The position numbers and the translations under genes are program-made. A DNA stretch of 64,000 nt from Polaromonas sp. P2-4 (lineage in GTDB: Bacteria; Pseudomonadota; Gammaproteobacteria; Burkholderiales; Burkholderiaceae_C), in the NCBI GenBank assembly GCA_024703855.1, contig CP087965.1, positions 194,001-258,000 of the forward strand, given 5' to 3'. Below the pieces are notes generated by a model. It was not told the origin of the DNA, did no database searches, and was given only the letters and a program-made list of their open reading frames with translations. This document shows, piece after piece, positions 63,642-64,000 of this stretch (within the stretch, counting starts at the first letter, position 1; each line of letters opens with the position of its first letter).

Positions 63642-63808
63642 CTAGTACTCCGACTCAGAGGTATCGGAATAAAATGAAAGCGATGGATTCGAGCCCAGGC
63701 CTAGGCGCAAACCGCAGACATAGCCGTAGCTATGGCGAGGATTTGCAACGACGGCATGGGTTCGAAGGCGCGCTTTCATGTTTCGATATTTCTGGGTGGG
63801 AGTACTAG
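63642..63808. repeat. 167-bp long imperfect palindrome (mobile-element-like)
   Basis: Ends ctagtactcc and ggagtactag are inverted repeats. The arms pair almost throughout: atgaaagcg / cgctttcat; ttcgagccca / tgggttcgaa; gcaaa / tttgc; catagc / gctatg at the centre. The whole unit could form one long hairpin. It has no coding capacity worth naming. It fits a MITE-like or structured dispersed element. Confidence 0.75.
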
Positions 63809-64000
63809 GCGCCAACCACGTAGAAAAACTCCTCGCGCACGATTTTTCCGTTTTCAATCGTATAGAGGCCAACCTCGTCCATCTTCATCCTCCGGCCCGA
63901 TGGCTTGTTCGTCACGTCGTATTGGAATCCGACGATAAACCTGTTGCCATGCGGCCAGGGGCCGGTCACCGAGGCCGAGTGAATTTCGTGGTTGGTAAAC
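63805..64000 (-). CDS. SnoaL-like / NTF2-fold protein, C-terminal part (partial)
   Basis: The minus strand reads FTNHEIHSASVTGPWPHGNR, FIVGFQYDVTNKPSGRRMKM, DEVGLYTIENGKIVREEFFY, VVGA, stop. This is the C-terminal half of a nuclear-transport-factor-2-like (SnoaL) domain; VGLYTIENGKIVREEFFY is typical. The N-terminus is outside the window. The TAG stop (63805-63807) lies inside the terminal inverted repeat of the palindromic element, so the element's insertion may have set the present C-terminus. Confidence 0.75.
   Translation of the reverse strand, partial: FTNHEIHSASVTGPWPHGNRFIVGFQYDVTNKPSGRRMKMDEVGLYTIENGKIVREEFFYVVGA

Overview
The window looks like chromosomal DNA of a Burkholderiales bacterium of the Comamonadaceae (Polaromonas/Rhodoferax type). 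I infer this from gene order (dapA-bamC; pyrG-kdsA-DUF1330-eno-ftsB; coaBC-dut), high GC, two Bug-type solute receptors and a dispersed short palindromic repeat typical of that family. No database search was possible, so the placement is an inference.

Layout. 0-6.3 kb: parE start, an MFS transporter, an SDR, a methyltransferase, dapA, bamC and a metallo-beta-lactamase-fold hydrolase. 6.4-12.2 kb: small lipoproteins, a ribosomal-oxygenase-type cupin, slyD, and a coaBC-membrane protein-dut operon. 12.3-19.9 kb: pyrG, kdsA, DUF1330, eno, ftsB, a P-loop protein, hslO, a gamma-carbonic-anhydrase-like protein and a DUF455 protein. 19.9-28.5 kb: cfa, two Bug receptors, xerD, an AEC carrier, queG, tsaE and amiC. 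28.6-31.1 kb: a glycine-zipper lipoprotein, then a HiPIP / cytochrome c / Tat metallophosphoesterase cluster. 31.7-37.5 kb: a sugar module with PfkB kinase, FrcBCA-like ABC transporter, RbsD/FucU mutarotase and ROK regulator. 37.5-44.0 kb: dedA, mutL, an alpha/beta hydrolase, a Bcr/CflA exporter, miaA and an ABC ATPase. 44.0-57.4 kb: a 2-aminoethylphosphonate (AEP) island. 57.5-64 kb: a large FtsX-type ABC permease, uspA, a cysteine-synthase-like enzyme, an AttH/CrtC-like secreted protein and a partial SnoaL-like gene.

The AEP island reads as one self-contained pathway. PhnS2-T2-U2 import AEP. PhnW transaminates it with pyruvate to phosphonoacetaldehyde plus alanine. PhnY oxidises the aldehyde to phosphonoacetate. 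PhnA cleaves that to acetate and phosphate. Ald converts the alanine back to pyruvate and ammonia. A FAD aminophosphonate oxidoreductase, a PhnD binding protein and a GntR regulator with a visible promoter/operator complete it. The island lies between an ABC ATPase (43377-44024) and the FtsX-type permease (57478-60084) that is its likely partner.

Sequence quality. More than half of the protein genes, including essential ones (pyrG, kdsA, eno, coaBC, mutL), carry single-base indels in homopolymers or loss of one GC unit from GCGCGC tracts. Protein similarity resumes immediately in another frame. I read these as sequence errors, and annotate each gene over its full inferred span as a CDS with the breaks noted.
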